Assembly: GCF_001870735.1 (NCBI RefSeq)
Contig: NZ_MORL01000002.1
Span: 186,001-250,000 of the forward strand
Length of the DNA: 64,000 nt
From: Arsenicibacter rosenii
GTDB taxonomy: Bacteria > Bacteroidota > Bacteroidia > Cytophagales > Spirosomataceae
Direction of reading: 5' to 3'
Below are positions 18,527 through 27,477 of the stretch, one piece after another. Made by a program: the position numbers and the translations under genes. Under the pieces are notes generated by a model. The model was not told the origin of the DNA and did not search any database. It saw only the letters and a list, made by a program, of their open reading frames with translations. How positions within the stretch are numbered: position 1 is the stretch's first letter; each line of letters opens with the position of its first letter.

Positions 18527-19912
18527 ATGAAATACCTTCTATTCACTTGTTTTATCATCAGTAGTTCGGTTGGGTTTGCCCAGGTACCGTCCGGTCCGGC
18601 ATCGTCTGGTGCCGACAAATCGGAGCTGAAGTATACCCTGAATCAGTCCGGATCCCATTTCTTTAAGGTTACTTTTCTGAATCAGGCCTGGTTGCGGCTG
18701 AATCAGAGTAATCCGGGGACGACGGTTGTCAGTACGCCCAAAGACAATACGTTTGACATTGGCCTGCGCCGGACGCGGATACAACTGTTCGGACAACTGA
18801 ACGACCGGGTGTTTATGTACTTCCAGTTCGGCATGAATAACTTCAATTACCAGAATGGCTTTCCGGCATTCAATACGGCAGGGACCCCGTCGAACCGGAA
18901 GGTGCAGGCGTTCTTCCACGATGCGGTGGGGGAATATCTGGTCTTTAAAAACAAGGACTACCTGAAAATCGGGGCCGGTCTGACGGTCGTCAACGGGCTG
19001 TCACGGTTTAGCCAGCCGAGTGTAACGACGATTATGACCATGGATGTGCCGGTGTTTGCGCAGGCTACCGTCGACCAGACCGATGAGTTCTCGCGGAAGC
19101 TGAGCCTCTACGCCCGTGGGCAGGTCGGGCGGGTTGATTATCGGTTTGCCATCAGCGATCCCTTCCCGATTCAGACCAACGGGGCCGCACCACCGGCCTT
19201 GTCGCCCTATTCGACCTTTGCACTGAAAGGACACACAAAGCAGTTTCAGGGACTGCTGCTCTACCAGTTTTTCGATAAGGAAAGCCATCAAAGCCCCGGC
19301 TACATGACGGGCACCTATCTGGGCAAAAAGAAGATTTTTAACCTCGAAGGCGGGTTTATCACCCAGAAAAACGCGATGTGGCACCGCGAAGGCACCACCG
19401 ATACCACGTACTCAAACCTGAACCTGTGGTCGGTGGCGACGTTTCTGGATATGCCCCTCAACAAGGCGAAAGGGACAGCCATCAGCGCCTATGCCGGTTA
19501 TTTTAACATGAACTATGGCCCGAATTATCTCCGTTACAACGGTATCATGAATCCGGCGACCGGCTCGTCGGTGGCCTTGCCGGGTGTGTCGGGTATTCAG
19601 GGCAATGCCTTTCCGATGTTCGGTACCGGCAAGGTAATGTATGCGCAGGTCGGCTACCTGCTGAAGCAGGATCTGTTCGGAGCGGGCAACGGTACGCTGA
19701 TGCCTTATGCGCAGGCGCAGCTCGGTTCCTACGAACGGCTGACGAAAACGGCCGGCGTTTGGAATCTCGGCGTGAACTACCTCATCCGCGGTCATAACAG
19801 CAAGCTATCCCTCGATTACCAGAACCGGCCGGTCTATCAGGCCGAAGGCACCAAACTTGCTCCCACGGGCCGCCGTGGTCAGCTGGTGCTGCAATATCAG
19901 GTATTTATCTGA
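18527..19912 (+). CDS. Outer-membrane porin-like beta-barrel protein
   Basis: 461 aa from the ATG at 18527, which begins a clear signal peptide (MKYLLFTCFIISSSVGFAQ); the frame extends back to 18482, but that part lies in the hairpin. The mature part alternates hydrophobic and polar residues as in beta strands. Blocks such as RRTRIQLFGQLNDRVFMYFQFG and LSLDYQNRPVY are typical of the phosphate-selective porin-like class of Bacteroidota. It ends in an aromatic-containing strand (QYQVFI). Substrate unknown. A strong two-way terminator follows. Confidence 0.75.
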   Translation: MKYLLFTCFIISSSVGFAQVPSGPASSGADKSELKYTLNQSGSHFFKVTFLNQAWLRLNQSNPGTTVVSTPKDNTFDIGLRRTRIQLFGQLNDRVFMYFQFGMNNFNYQNGFPAFNTAGTPSNRKVQAFFHDAVGEYLVFKNKDYLKIGAGLTVVNGLSRFSQPSVTTIMTMDVPVFAQATVDQTDEFSRKLSLYARGQVGRVDYRFAISDPFPIQTNGAAPPALSPYSTFALKGHTKQFQGLLLYQFFDKESHQSPGYMTGTYLGKKKIFNLEGGFITQKNAMWHREGTTDTTYSNLNLWSVATFLDMPLNKAKGTAISAYAGYFNMNYGPNYLRYNGIMNPATGSSVALPGVSGIQGNAFPMFGTGKVMYAQVGYLLKQDLFGAGNGTLMPYAQAQLGSYERLTKTAGVWNLGVNYLIRGHNSKLSLDYQNRPVYQAEGTKLAPTGRRGQLVLQYQVFI

Positions 19913-19970
19913 TGTTGATCTGACAGGGTTGCCGTTTTAGAGAAAACGTGAGGCCTTTTTGGAAAAAAAC

Positions 19971-20006
19971 ACTTCCCGTCAGAAGTTAACACGGCTGACG
20001 GGAAGT
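19971..20006. terminator. Bidirectional hairpin terminator
   Basis: A perfect 12-bp stem (ACTTCCCGTCAG and its complement) between convergent porin and thioredoxin reductase-fusion genes, preceded by an A run. Confidence 0.85.
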
Positions 20007-20012
20007 TATAAT

Positions 20013-21428
20013 TTATCGTGTCAGATACTCTCTTACGCCATAGCTTGCCACTACGCCTTCCCCTGTGGCGGCAGCTACCTGGGCAATTGCGCCAAACCGC
20101 ACATCGCCTGCCGCAAAGATGCCGTCAACATTAGTTTTATTGAGTCCTTTCGTTAGAATATGTTTGCTTTGAGAGAGATTCAGAAGGCTTTCGTAAGGTC
20201 TGGTGTTTGGTTGTAATCCAACGAAAATGAAAACGCCGTCTGCGGACAGCGTCATGGTACTTCCGGTTTGATTATTTTTTATCGTCGCGGACTGGAATAT
20301 TCCTTTGGTGTTGGCATGAAATGCCGTTACCGCATGATTCAGATATACGTCAATATTTGAAAAAGCAGCTAGTTTTTCGATGTAGGTTTCGGTCGCAGAG
20401 AAGCGTTCACTACGATGAACAATACTTACTTTTTTACAAAATCCTGCCAGAAACATTCCTTCTTCCAAAGCGCTGTTGCCGCCTCCTATCACAATAACTT
20501 CTTTATCCCTGTAAAATGCGCCATCGCATGTAGCACAGAAATGCACACCTGAACCAATCAGCTCGTTTTCGCCTTCGACTCCCAGTGTCCGGTAAGTACT
20601 TCCGGTAGCAATCACGACAGATTTACCCTTATAGGTGTTCGTCCCGGTATATATTTTAAAGAAATCATCTGACTTTTCGATTGACGTAACATCTACGCCT
20701 GTTTCTATTTTTGTACCTAGCGTAAGGGCTTGTTCTGCCATCTTATCCATAAGTTCAGGGCCTGATATTTCTTTAAACCCCGGATAGTTCTCTATCTTTT
20801 TAGTAATAAAGGCATTACCTCCTAAATTCCTTTTTTCTAAGAGCAGGGTATCAAACTTATCCCTCTGAGCATAAATGGCTGTAGTTAATCCTGCTGCCCC
20901 GCCACCTACAATCACCACATCATAGATTCTTTCATCGGCGGCTTTGTCTAATGCCAGTACTTCGGTTAAGACGGCATTAGACGGATTGGTATAAGCAGTA
21001 TCATTGATCAGAATGGTCGGAATAATACGCTTGCCGTTATTAATGTTCATCACAAAGCCAGCAGCTTGCGGTGTGGTATCGACATCAACAAACTGAAAGT
21101 TAATTTGATTGTCCTGTAAAAAGCGTTTTGCCCGTCGGCAGTCCGGGCACCAGTCAGCCCCGAAAACGATAATTTTTCCCTGTTTATTGACTCCTGTAAT
21201 TTTTGCGAGCTGATGGTTTTGAGGATTTGTATAGGGGCGCCCCGCAATAATCAAGGTGGGGATGATTCTTTTACCATTATTGATTTCTTCTACGACTGCC
21301 GATGCTTCCGGACTAACATCTACGTTAATGTATTCAAAATCTATTTGATTCTGTTCTAAGAACTCTTTGGTACGCCGGCAGTCCGGACACCATGCTGCGC
21401 CGTACATCGTTATTTTTTCCTGAAACAT
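20013..21428 (-). CDS. Glutaredoxin-glutaredoxin-thioredoxin reductase fusion
   Basis: 471 aa. Two tandem glutaredoxin-like domains (about 1-78 and 84-160) each have a CPDC active site (AAWCPDCRRTK and ADWCPDCRRAK) and a later GKRIIPT cis-proline block. A full FAD/NAD(P)-dependent reductase follows, with FAD site VVIVGGGAAGLTTAIYA, redox motif CATC and a GGGNSALEEG nucleotide site. The NADPH-specificity stretch HRRxxxR of standard thioredoxin reductase reads HRSERFS here, so two of its arginines are missing. The protein likely reduces its own glutaredoxin arms as a self-contained disulfide reductase. The coding region is visibly more AT-rich than its neighbours, suggesting transfer. Confidence 0.92.
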   Translation of the reverse strand: MFQEKITMYGAAWCPDCRRTKEFLEQNQIDFEYINVDVSPEASAVVEEINNGKRIIPTLIIAGRPYTNPQNHQLAKITGVNKQGKIIVFGADWCPDCRRAKRFLQDNQINFQFVDVDTTPQAAGFVMNINNGKRIIPTILINDTAYTNPSNAVLTEVLALDKAADERIYDVVIVGGGAAGLTTAIYAQRDKFDTLLLEKRNLGGNAFITKKIENYPGFKEISGPELMDKMAEQALTLGTKIETGVDVTSIEKSDDFFKIYTGTNTYKGKSVVIATGSTYRTLGVEGENELIGSGVHFCATCDGAFYRDKEVIVIGGGNSALEEGMFLAGFCKKVSIVHRSERFSATETYIEKLAAFSNIDVYLNHAVTAFHANTKGIFQSATIKNNQTGSTMTLSADGVFIFVGLQPNTRPYESLLNLSQSKHILTKGLNKTNVDGIFAAGDVRFGAIAQVAAATGEGVVASYGVREYLTR

Positions 21429-21807
21429 AGTACTTCTTTATGGTTAATTACCTGATTTCACCTTATTACTTCGATGGGCATCTTTTGTGATATCAGTAAG
21501 TTTTCTGCTCTTCTTAAGTTGTCCATCAAGTAATAAATCATATGATTTGTTACTGTATTGAGACTGATAAAGCAAACCGGCGTCACCGGACTGTAAGCGT
21601 TATGTGGTTATATTGACATATAAAACAGGTTAATGGTAGGTTCTGTTGATCTTAAGGTTATGCTTTTCATGTAAAGACTACAAGATTCCGGAAACGGTAA
21701 GTAAAGGCATAAATACCCGCTGCGGATATGGATGACGATTCAGAGATATCTTTTTTATTGACCGAACTCTTCTCATTTTTACAGCCTGAATCATCAAAAG
21801 CACTATT
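21429..21807. other. AT-rich intergenic region, no gene seen
   Basis: 379 bases between the divergent reductase fusion and the glycosyltransferase operon. It is notably AT-rich like the reductase gene. I see no RNA gene, long hairpin or convincing TAnnTTTG element. It presumably holds both promoters. Confidence 0.5.
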
Positions 21808-22500
21808 TTGGCGCGTCCTGAAATTGTTGTGATTATTCCCGCCTTCAACGAAGAGCGGTCGATTGGTAAGGTGGTGCGCGAAATTCCGGCCGCGTGGGTG
21901 CAGGAAGTCATCGTCGTAAACAACAATTCACGCGATCAGACGGCGGCGGTAGCGGCTCAGGCGGGAGCAACCGTGCTGCATGAAGCCGTGCAGGGCTATG
22001 GCCGTGCGTGTCTGCGGGGTATCGCCTACGCTCAGAATCGTGAACCAAAACCAGACATTGTCGTTTTTCTGGATGCTGACTATTCCGATTATCCGGAGCA
22101 GTTGCCGCAGGTGATCGACCCGATCCTGACCGGTCAGGCCGATATGGTCATCGGGTCGCGGGCACTGGGCAACCGGCAGCGCGGTTCCATGACGCCCCAG
22201 CAGCTGTTTGGCAACTGGCTGGCAACGAGGCTGCTGCGGTGGCTATATGGTGTGCGGTATACCGATCTGGGTCCGTTCCGGGCCATAAAATTCAGTAGCC
22301 TGATGGCGCTGGACATGCGGGACCAGAATTATGGCTGGACGGTAGAAATGCAGGTGAAAGCCGCCAAAAAAGGCCTGAAAACCACCGAAGTACCGGTCAA
22401 TTACCGGCTGCGCATCGGTGTATCGAAGGTTTCCGGAACGGTGAAGGGAACCGTCATGGCCGGATACAAAATTCTGACAACGATTTTTAAATACCGGTAG
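21808..22500 (+). CDS. Family 2 glycosyltransferase, dolichyl/polyprenyl-phosphate sugar synthase-like
   Basis: 230 aa with a GT-A fold: VVIIPAFNEERSIGKVV, NNNSRDQT and VVFLDADYSDYPEQL give the nucleotide- and metal-binding DxD-type sites. It ends with a short hydrophobic C-terminus and no clear membrane helix, like dolichol-phosphate-mannose synthases. The start is a TTG at 21808; no ATG is available before the conserved strand. It probably loads a sugar onto polyprenyl phosphate at the inner face of the membrane. The two downstream genes, a processive-type GT2 and a polytopic glycosyltransferase, probably act with it. Confidence 0.85.
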   Translation: MARPEIVVIIPAFNEERSIGKVVREIPAAWVQEVIVVNNNSRDQTAAVAAQAGATVLHEAVQGYGRACLRGIAYAQNREPKPDIVVFLDADYSDYPEQLPQVIDPILTGQADMVIGSRALGNRQRGSMTPQQLFGNWLATRLLRWLYGVRYTDLGPFRAIKFSSLMALDMRDQNYGWTVEMQVKAAKKGLKTTEVPVNYRLRIGVSKVSGTVKGTVMAGYKILTTIFKYR

Positions 22501-22538
22501 TTTGGCTACTGCCGGCAGGCAAGCTGAGACCAGACCAC

Positions 22539-24029
22539 ATGGAAGTTATTATACTGATACTGTATGGATTAGCACTCTTGCTGCTCTTTGTTTATAACCT
22601 CGGGCAGCTGAGTCTGATTTCCATCTACCTGCGTTCTAAGAAAAAGCGCAAGGCCAATATCCGTGCGGCCGATACCATTCCGTGGGAGCAGCTTCCGCCG
22701 GTTACGGTGCAGTTGCCGGTCTATAACGAACTGTATGTGGCCGGGCGCCTGATCGATTCGGTCGTGAAACTCCGCTATCCGGCCGACAAACTGGACATTC
22801 AGGTCCTCGACGATTCAACCGACGACACCGTTGAGCTCATTGCCCGTAAAGTGGCGTATTATCAGCAGCTAGGTATACCGATTACACATGTGCGGCGGCC
22901 GGAGCGGAAGGGCTTCAAGGCCGGAGCGCTGGCTTATGGCTTACAGGAAGCCCGCGGCGAGTTCATCGCGATTTTCGACGCTGACTTTGTGCCCGATCCC
23001 GATTTCCTGCTCAAAACCATTCCGAACTTCAGCGACCCGAAGGTCGGCATTGTGCAGACGCGCTGGGAACACCTCAACGAAGATTATTCGCTGATGACGC
23101 AGCTACAAGCCTTTGGCCTGAATGCCCACTTTACCATCGAACAAAGCGGCCGGTATGCCGGCGGCTATTTTGCCAACTTCAACGGCACCGGCGGGGTCTG
23201 GCGTCGGGCGGCAATCGACGATGCGGGCGGGTGGCAAAGCGATACCCTGACCGAAGACCTCGACCTGAGCTATCGGGCGCAACTCCGTGGCTGGACATTC
23301 AGTTACCGCGAAGATATCGGGTCGCCGGCCGAATTGCCCGTAGCCATGAACGCCATCAAATCACAGCAATATCGCTGGATGAAGGGAGCCGCCGAATGCG
23401 CGCGTAAGAATTTCGGCAAGGTGCTCTTTGCAAAACATACCTCGCCGGCGGTTAAAATACATGCGTTTCTGCACCTGTTCAGCAGCGCCACCTTTATTCT
23501 GGTGCTGGTCCTGGGCGTGCTGAGCGTACCGTTGCTCTACATCCGGGCCAATCATCCGGACTGGGAGCTTGTCTTCTACGTCATCAACTTTTTTCAGTTC
23601 AACCTTTTCATTCTGATTACGTTCTACGGACTACCCTATTTTGTGCTTTCCCGCAAAAATAAAGCGCTCGTTTTCTGGTATTTCCCGATGTATTCGTCGC
23701 TGATGATGGGCTTATCACTGCACAACACGATTGCGGTAGTAGAAGGGTATATCGGCCGTAAAACGCCGTTTGTCCGGACACCTAAGTTCAACGTCAACAA
23801 AGCCGGTGAACGCTGGAACGGCAATAAATACCTGGGCAAAGGCCTTTCATGGCTGACGTTTGCGGAAGGATTACTGGCCGTTTACTTTGTGTGGGGCATG
23901 TCGTCGGCGTTTCTGCTCAACGATTTCCGGATGATCTTTCTGCACCTGATGCTGGCGGTGGGCTTTGGTATGGTCTTTTTTTATTCGCTGAGTCATTCAA
24001 TGGCCATCCGCCGGCGTAACTTTGCCTGA
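22539..24029 (+). CDS. Membrane family 2 glycosyltransferase, cellulose synthase-like
   Basis: 496 aa. An N-terminal helix leads to a GT-A domain with the processive GT2 signatures: DDSTDDT, the FDADF metal site, TEDLDLSYRA (TED) and QQYRWMKG (QxxRW). Four or five C-terminal helices follow (about residue 300 onward). This fits beta-glycan or glycolipid synthesis by membrane GT2 enzymes. There is no PilZ domain and no bcsB-type partner nearby, so true cellulose synthesis is unlikely. It follows the polyprenyl-phosphate sugar synthase by 38 bases. Confidence 0.88.
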   Translation: MEVIILILYGLALLLLFVYNLGQLSLISIYLRSKKKRKANIRAADTIPWEQLPPVTVQLPVYNELYVAGRLIDSVVKLRYPADKLDIQVLDDSTDDTVELIARKVAYYQQLGIPITHVRRPERKGFKAGALAYGLQEARGEFIAIFDADFVPDPDFLLKTIPNFSDPKVGIVQTRWEHLNEDYSLMTQLQAFGLNAHFTIEQSGRYAGGYFANFNGTGGVWRRAAIDDAGGWQSDTLTEDLDLSYRAQLRGWTFSYREDIGSPAELPVAMNAIKSQQYRWMKGAAECARKNFGKVLFAKHTSPAVKIHAFLHLFSSATFILVLVLGVLSVPLLYIRANHPDWELVFYVINFFQFNLFILITFYGLPYFVLSRKNKALVFWYFPMYSSLMMGLSLHNTIAVVEGYIGRKTPFVRTPKFNVNKAGERWNGNKYLGKGLSWLTFAEGLLAVYFVWGMSSAFLLNDFRMIFLHLMLAVGFGMVFFYSLSHSMAIRRRNFA

Positions 24030-24098
24030 GGTGCGGCCGATGGTATGCAATCGACACCAACCCGTCATCATCCAACTGTACTGTGATTAACCCATTGC

Positions 24099-25409
24099 AT
24101 GACCATCACTCCATTCCGTGTGGGCTGGCTTATTTTGTCGGCCTGTTTATATGCGCTGGTAGGCTATAATACGCCCCGTGGCCAATTTCCGATGCTGGCG
24201 GGCTTTGCCCTGTTCCTGTTCTGGGGATACCTGCTCCGGATTCGTACCCTGACCGACGACACCCGCCCCGACCGGTTTTTGTTCATGGCGGCCATCCTGT
24301 TCCGTCTGCTCCTGCTATTGGCCCCGCCGCAGCTTTCCGACGATTATTTCCGGTTTATCTGGGACGGGCGACTCGTTGCACAGGGATTTAACCCATACCT
24401 GTATTTGCCCGGGACGATCGTAAATGCGGTTTCCGGCCTGGACGAAGTGCTGCTGCAACTCCTGAATTCGCCGAATTATTACACGGTTTATCCGCCGCTG
24501 AACCAGCTGCTTTTCGGGCTGGCAGCGACGCTGTCGCCCGGGAGCATTGAAGGGTCAGTATTCTGGCTGCGTATTCCGGTGCTGCTGGCTGAGACAGGTT
24601 GCCTCTGGCTTATGGTACAGTTGCTGAAAGAAACGGGCAAAAATCCGAATCTGGCGTTGCTCTACGGTCTCAATCCGCTGGTTATTCTGGAACTGACGGG
24701 CAACCTGCATTATGAGGGCGTAATGGTCTTTTTTGTTCTGCTGGCTGGCTGGCTCCTGATCCGTGGGCGGCTGGTACTGGCAGGCGGGGCTATGGGGCTG
24801 GCCATTGCGACCAAGCTCTTGCCGCTGATTCTGCTGCCATTGGCCATTCGCTGGCTGGGCTGGCGCAGAGGCATGCTGTTCAGCGTCATCAGCCTGGGGG
24901 TAATGCTGCTGCTGTTTATCCCGTTTTTTTCGCTGGAACTAGTGCAGAATCTGTTCAGCAGTCTCAATCTTTATTTTCAGAAATTCGAGTTTAACGCCAG
25001 CGTCTACTACCTGTTTCGCTGGCTGGGTTTCCGGCTACTGGGCTATAATGCCGTGGCGCTGATCGGCCCGATGTTATCCATCACTACGTTTGCCGGTATT
25101 CTATGGTTATCGTGGCGGAATGAAGCGAATCAACCGGCTCTGCTGATGCGGCTTGCAGGTATACTGACGCTTTATTTCCTGATGGCCACTACCGTGCATC
25201 CGTGGTACCTGACAACGCTGGTGGCTGCGGCCGTTTTTGTGCCGGTGCGGTATCCGCTGATGTGGTCGGGGCTGGTAATCTTGTCGTACGCAACCTATCA
25301 GACCATGCCTTATCACGAAAACCTGTGGTTCACGGCCTTTGAATATAGTGCATTACTCCTGTTTGCTGTGCGGGAATGGCAGCAAAAAACCGTCCCCCCG
25401 GACGCATAG
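24099..25409 (+). CDS. Polytopic polyprenyl-phosphate-sugar-dependent glycosyltransferase
   Basis: 436 aa with about ten to twelve hydrophobic helices. The first outside loop carries LSDDYFRFIWDGRLVAQGFNPYLY, the acidic-pair plus WDGR pattern of GT-C enzymes such as alpha-mannosyltransferases that use polyprenyl-phosphate mannose. It is third in a same-strand run with a polyprenyl-phosphate sugar synthase and a processive GT2, so the sugar made by the first may be used here on the outer side. Product unknown. Its stop lies inside the loop of the terminator at 25388-25439. Confidence 0.8.
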   Translation: MTITPFRVGWLILSACLYALVGYNTPRGQFPMLAGFALFLFWGYLLRIRTLTDDTRPDRFLFMAAILFRLLLLLAPPQLSDDYFRFIWDGRLVAQGFNPYLYLPGTIVNAVSGLDEVLLQLLNSPNYYTVYPPLNQLLFGLAATLSPGSIEGSVFWLRIPVLLAETGCLWLMVQLLKETGKNPNLALLYGLNPLVILELTGNLHYEGVMVFFVLLAGWLLIRGRLVLAGGAMGLAIATKLLPLILLPLAIRWLGWRRGMLFSVISLGVMLLLFIPFFSLELVQNLFSSLNLYFQKFEFNASVYYLFRWLGFRLLGYNAVALIGPMLSITTFAGILWLSWRNEANQPALLMRLAGILTLYFLMATTVHPWYLTTLVAAAVFVPVRYPLMWSGLVILSYATYQTMPYHENLWFTAFEYSALLLFAVREWQQKTVPPDA

Positions 25410-25439
25410 CAGGCATGCTGCACGGCCAGGGGGACGGTT
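25388..25439. terminator. Hairpin terminator overlapping the gene end
   Basis: An 11-bp stem (AACCGTCCCCC and its complement) with a 30-base loop. The left arm lies within the last codons of the glycosyltransferase gene, and the right arm sits before the convergent SulP gene end. Confidence 0.7.
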
Positions 25440-25454
25440 GGTATTCACACAAAA

Positions 25455-27059
25455 TCAGGCCACAACGGCGTCGCCCTTTTTCTTACGGGCGGCAAGCTGA
25501 TGCGACGATACCGGCACGTGTCCGTCGAGGCCGACCAGCTCAACGGTCCCGCCATTGATTTCATAATCATGTTTGAAATGCTCCAGGTTCTCCATCACCG
25601 TATGATCGATCAGGCGGGTATTCTGGAGGTCAATCGTTACGTTTAACCCCTCCGGAATAGCTGCTAATGTCTGCTTAATGCCGAGATAATTGGTAAACAC
25701 AGCCGCTTTACTGATACGTACCAGATACGATTTTTCGGTAAAGGATACGTCAATCGGCGCCTTAAACATGGCCGATGCCGGTTTTCCGTTGATCAGGTTA
25801 ATGATAATTTTCACGGCCATACCGGCGGCAATGCCTACCAACAGGTCTTCAGCCAGCGTCAAGACAATGGTTACCAGGAAAATCAGCAGTTGCTCCTTGC
25901 CGATTTTAAACGTGTGGATGAATTCTTTCGGATGGGTCAGGCGGATACCAACCGTAATGAGCATGGCTGCCAGGGCCGTATTCGGAATCAGTTCAATCCA
26001 CTGTGAGGCTACCAGCACGAAAACCAGCATCCAGAACCCGTGGAAGAAATTAGCCCACCGTGTTTTGGCCCCGTTGGCTACGTTGGCCGAACTCCGCGCC
26101 ACCTCCGAAATCATGGGCAAACCGCCCAGAACCGCCGCCAGCGTGTTGCCGATACCAACCGCAATCAGGTCGCGGTTCATGTCTGACTTCCGGCGGTAGG
26201 GGTCCAGCATATCAATGGCTTTAACCGTCAGCAAGGATTCGAGACTGCCTACCAGTGCCACCATAATTACGTATTTTACAAAAATACCCGTCTGACTCAG
26301 GCCACCAAAGTCAACGTTCACCTTTACGCTGTCCATCAGGTTACCGATGTGTACGAGGGCGTAAGTCGGTTCGGTGTGCTGAAAGTCAAGTACCAGCTCG
26401 GCCGGAATCGAAAAGGCCAGTACAACCAGAGGGGCGGGGACTTTTTTCAGAAAGGAGTCGTTACGCAGGTAAGGCCAGAGCAGCATAATACCTAGACTGA
26501 CGAGGCCCACAAACGTGGCTTTCGGATCGAGGTGGGTAATGCTGGCGGGAATCATGCCCAGCAGTTCCAGCGGTCCTTTGCCTTTGGTGACGGCAGGGTC
26601 AATATCTAACAATACGTGAACTTGTTTGGCGATGATAATCAGGCCGATTGCCGCCAACATGCCATGCACGGCCGACAGCGGAAAAATGTCGGCCAGTTTG
26701 CCAAGTTTAAAAACACCGAAAAGAATCTGAATCAGACTACCAACCAGCATGACGCCTAAGGCCAGATGCCAGCCTTGCTCGCCGCCGCCAAACTCCGTTA
26801 CGGCACCGGCAACAATTACAATCAGACCGGCTGCCGGTCCTTTAATCGTCAGACGGGAGCCAGCTATCAGGCTGACCAGAATGCCGCCGATGATAGCGGT
26901 TACTAAACCCATCAAAGGCGGAAATTCGGACGCTTTAGCAATCCCAAGGCTCAACGGTAAGGCCAGCAGGAATACAGAGAAACCGGAAAGTGCATCCGTA
27001 ACGCCGTTTTGGGCTAAGCCAGCCAGCCCGTCCTTTGGTAATTCATTTGTCGGTTTCAT
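25455..27059 (-). CDS. SulP-family inorganic anion transporter with STAS domain
   Basis: 534 aa from the ATG at 27059 (MKPTNELPKDGLAG); the frame opens at 27155 but the extra 32 residues are unlike the family. About twelve to fourteen helices (SLGIAKASEFPPLMGLVTAIIGG early) form the transport core, followed by a C-terminal STAS domain (about 435-520). SulP proteins move sulfate, bicarbonate or similar anions; no sulfate-assimilation or carbonic anhydrase gene is next to it, so the substrate is open. A minus-strand TATATTTG at 27177-27170 is a perfect -7 element. Confidence 0.93.
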   Translation of the reverse strand: MKPTNELPKDGLAGLAQNGVTDALSGFSVFLLALPLSLGIAKASEFPPLMGLVTAIIGGILVSLIAGSRLTIKGPAAGLIVIVAGAVTEFGGGEQGWHLALGVMLVGSLIQILFGVFKLGKLADIFPLSAVHGMLAAIGLIIIAKQVHVLLDIDPAVTKGKGPLELLGMIPASITHLDPKATFVGLVSLGIMLLWPYLRNDSFLKKVPAPLVVLAFSIPAELVLDFQHTEPTYALVHIGNLMDSVKVNVDFGGLSQTGIFVKYVIMVALVGSLESLLTVKAIDMLDPYRRKSDMNRDLIAVGIGNTLAAVLGGLPMISEVARSSANVANGAKTRWANFFHGFWMLVFVLVASQWIELIPNTALAAMLITVGIRLTHPKEFIHTFKIGKEQLLIFLVTIVLTLAEDLLVGIAAGMAVKIIINLINGKPASAMFKAPIDVSFTEKSYLVRISKAAVFTNYLGIKQTLAAIPEGLNVTIDLQNTRLIDHTVMENLEHFKHDYEINGGTVELVGLDGHVPVSSHQLAARKKKGDAVVA

Positions 27060-27169
27060 AGAAAAGTACCGGATGTTGGGTTTATTTTTATACGCAGCCC
27101 TACGGCAGCCTGTAGACGATGTATCGCAGGTGTGAGCAGATTGGTCTGAAAACATACATCGTCAGTGCA

Positions 27170-27195
27170 CAAATATAAAATCCGACATATGCGGA
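27170..27195 (-). promoter_or_regulatory. sulP promoter element with overlapping dyad
   Basis: On the minus strand TATATTTG (27177-27170) matches TAnnTTTG. Just upstream is a near-perfect dyad around CATATG (27181-27195, TCCGaCATATGcGGA), placed where a regulator could block the -33 region. Confidence 0.5.
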
Positions 27196-27477
27196 CACAT
27201 TAAAAGCGCCTTAATTGTATGAAAGAAACGTTTAGAAAACGGCGAATTTAACCGGGTTTTAATATGCTCTTGCCGATATCTTTCTTTAAATCAATATGAG
27301 CGCTGAATAAACCTGAAAAAAGTTGGGACGAAGACCGTTTTTTAATCTTGACCGAGGTGTTGATACCAATTAAGCTGATAAAAGATTTTTTGGGAAATAC
27401 ATATGTAAATGAATTTTATAGTCACATAATCAGTTGTTTAGCTTTTTGTAGTTTGTCCCTTTTTAATGCGTTTTAAG
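27196..27477. other. AT-rich intergenic region, no gene seen
   Basis: Divergent promoter region between sulP and the YhdH-like gene. It is AT-rich. I see no RNA gene or strong hairpin and no clean TAnnTTTG for the plus-strand gene. Confidence 0.4.

Noticed and set aside
22539-24029. True cellulose synthase operon
   Set aside because: No PilZ domain, bcsB or bcsC partners; only the GT2 core is shared.
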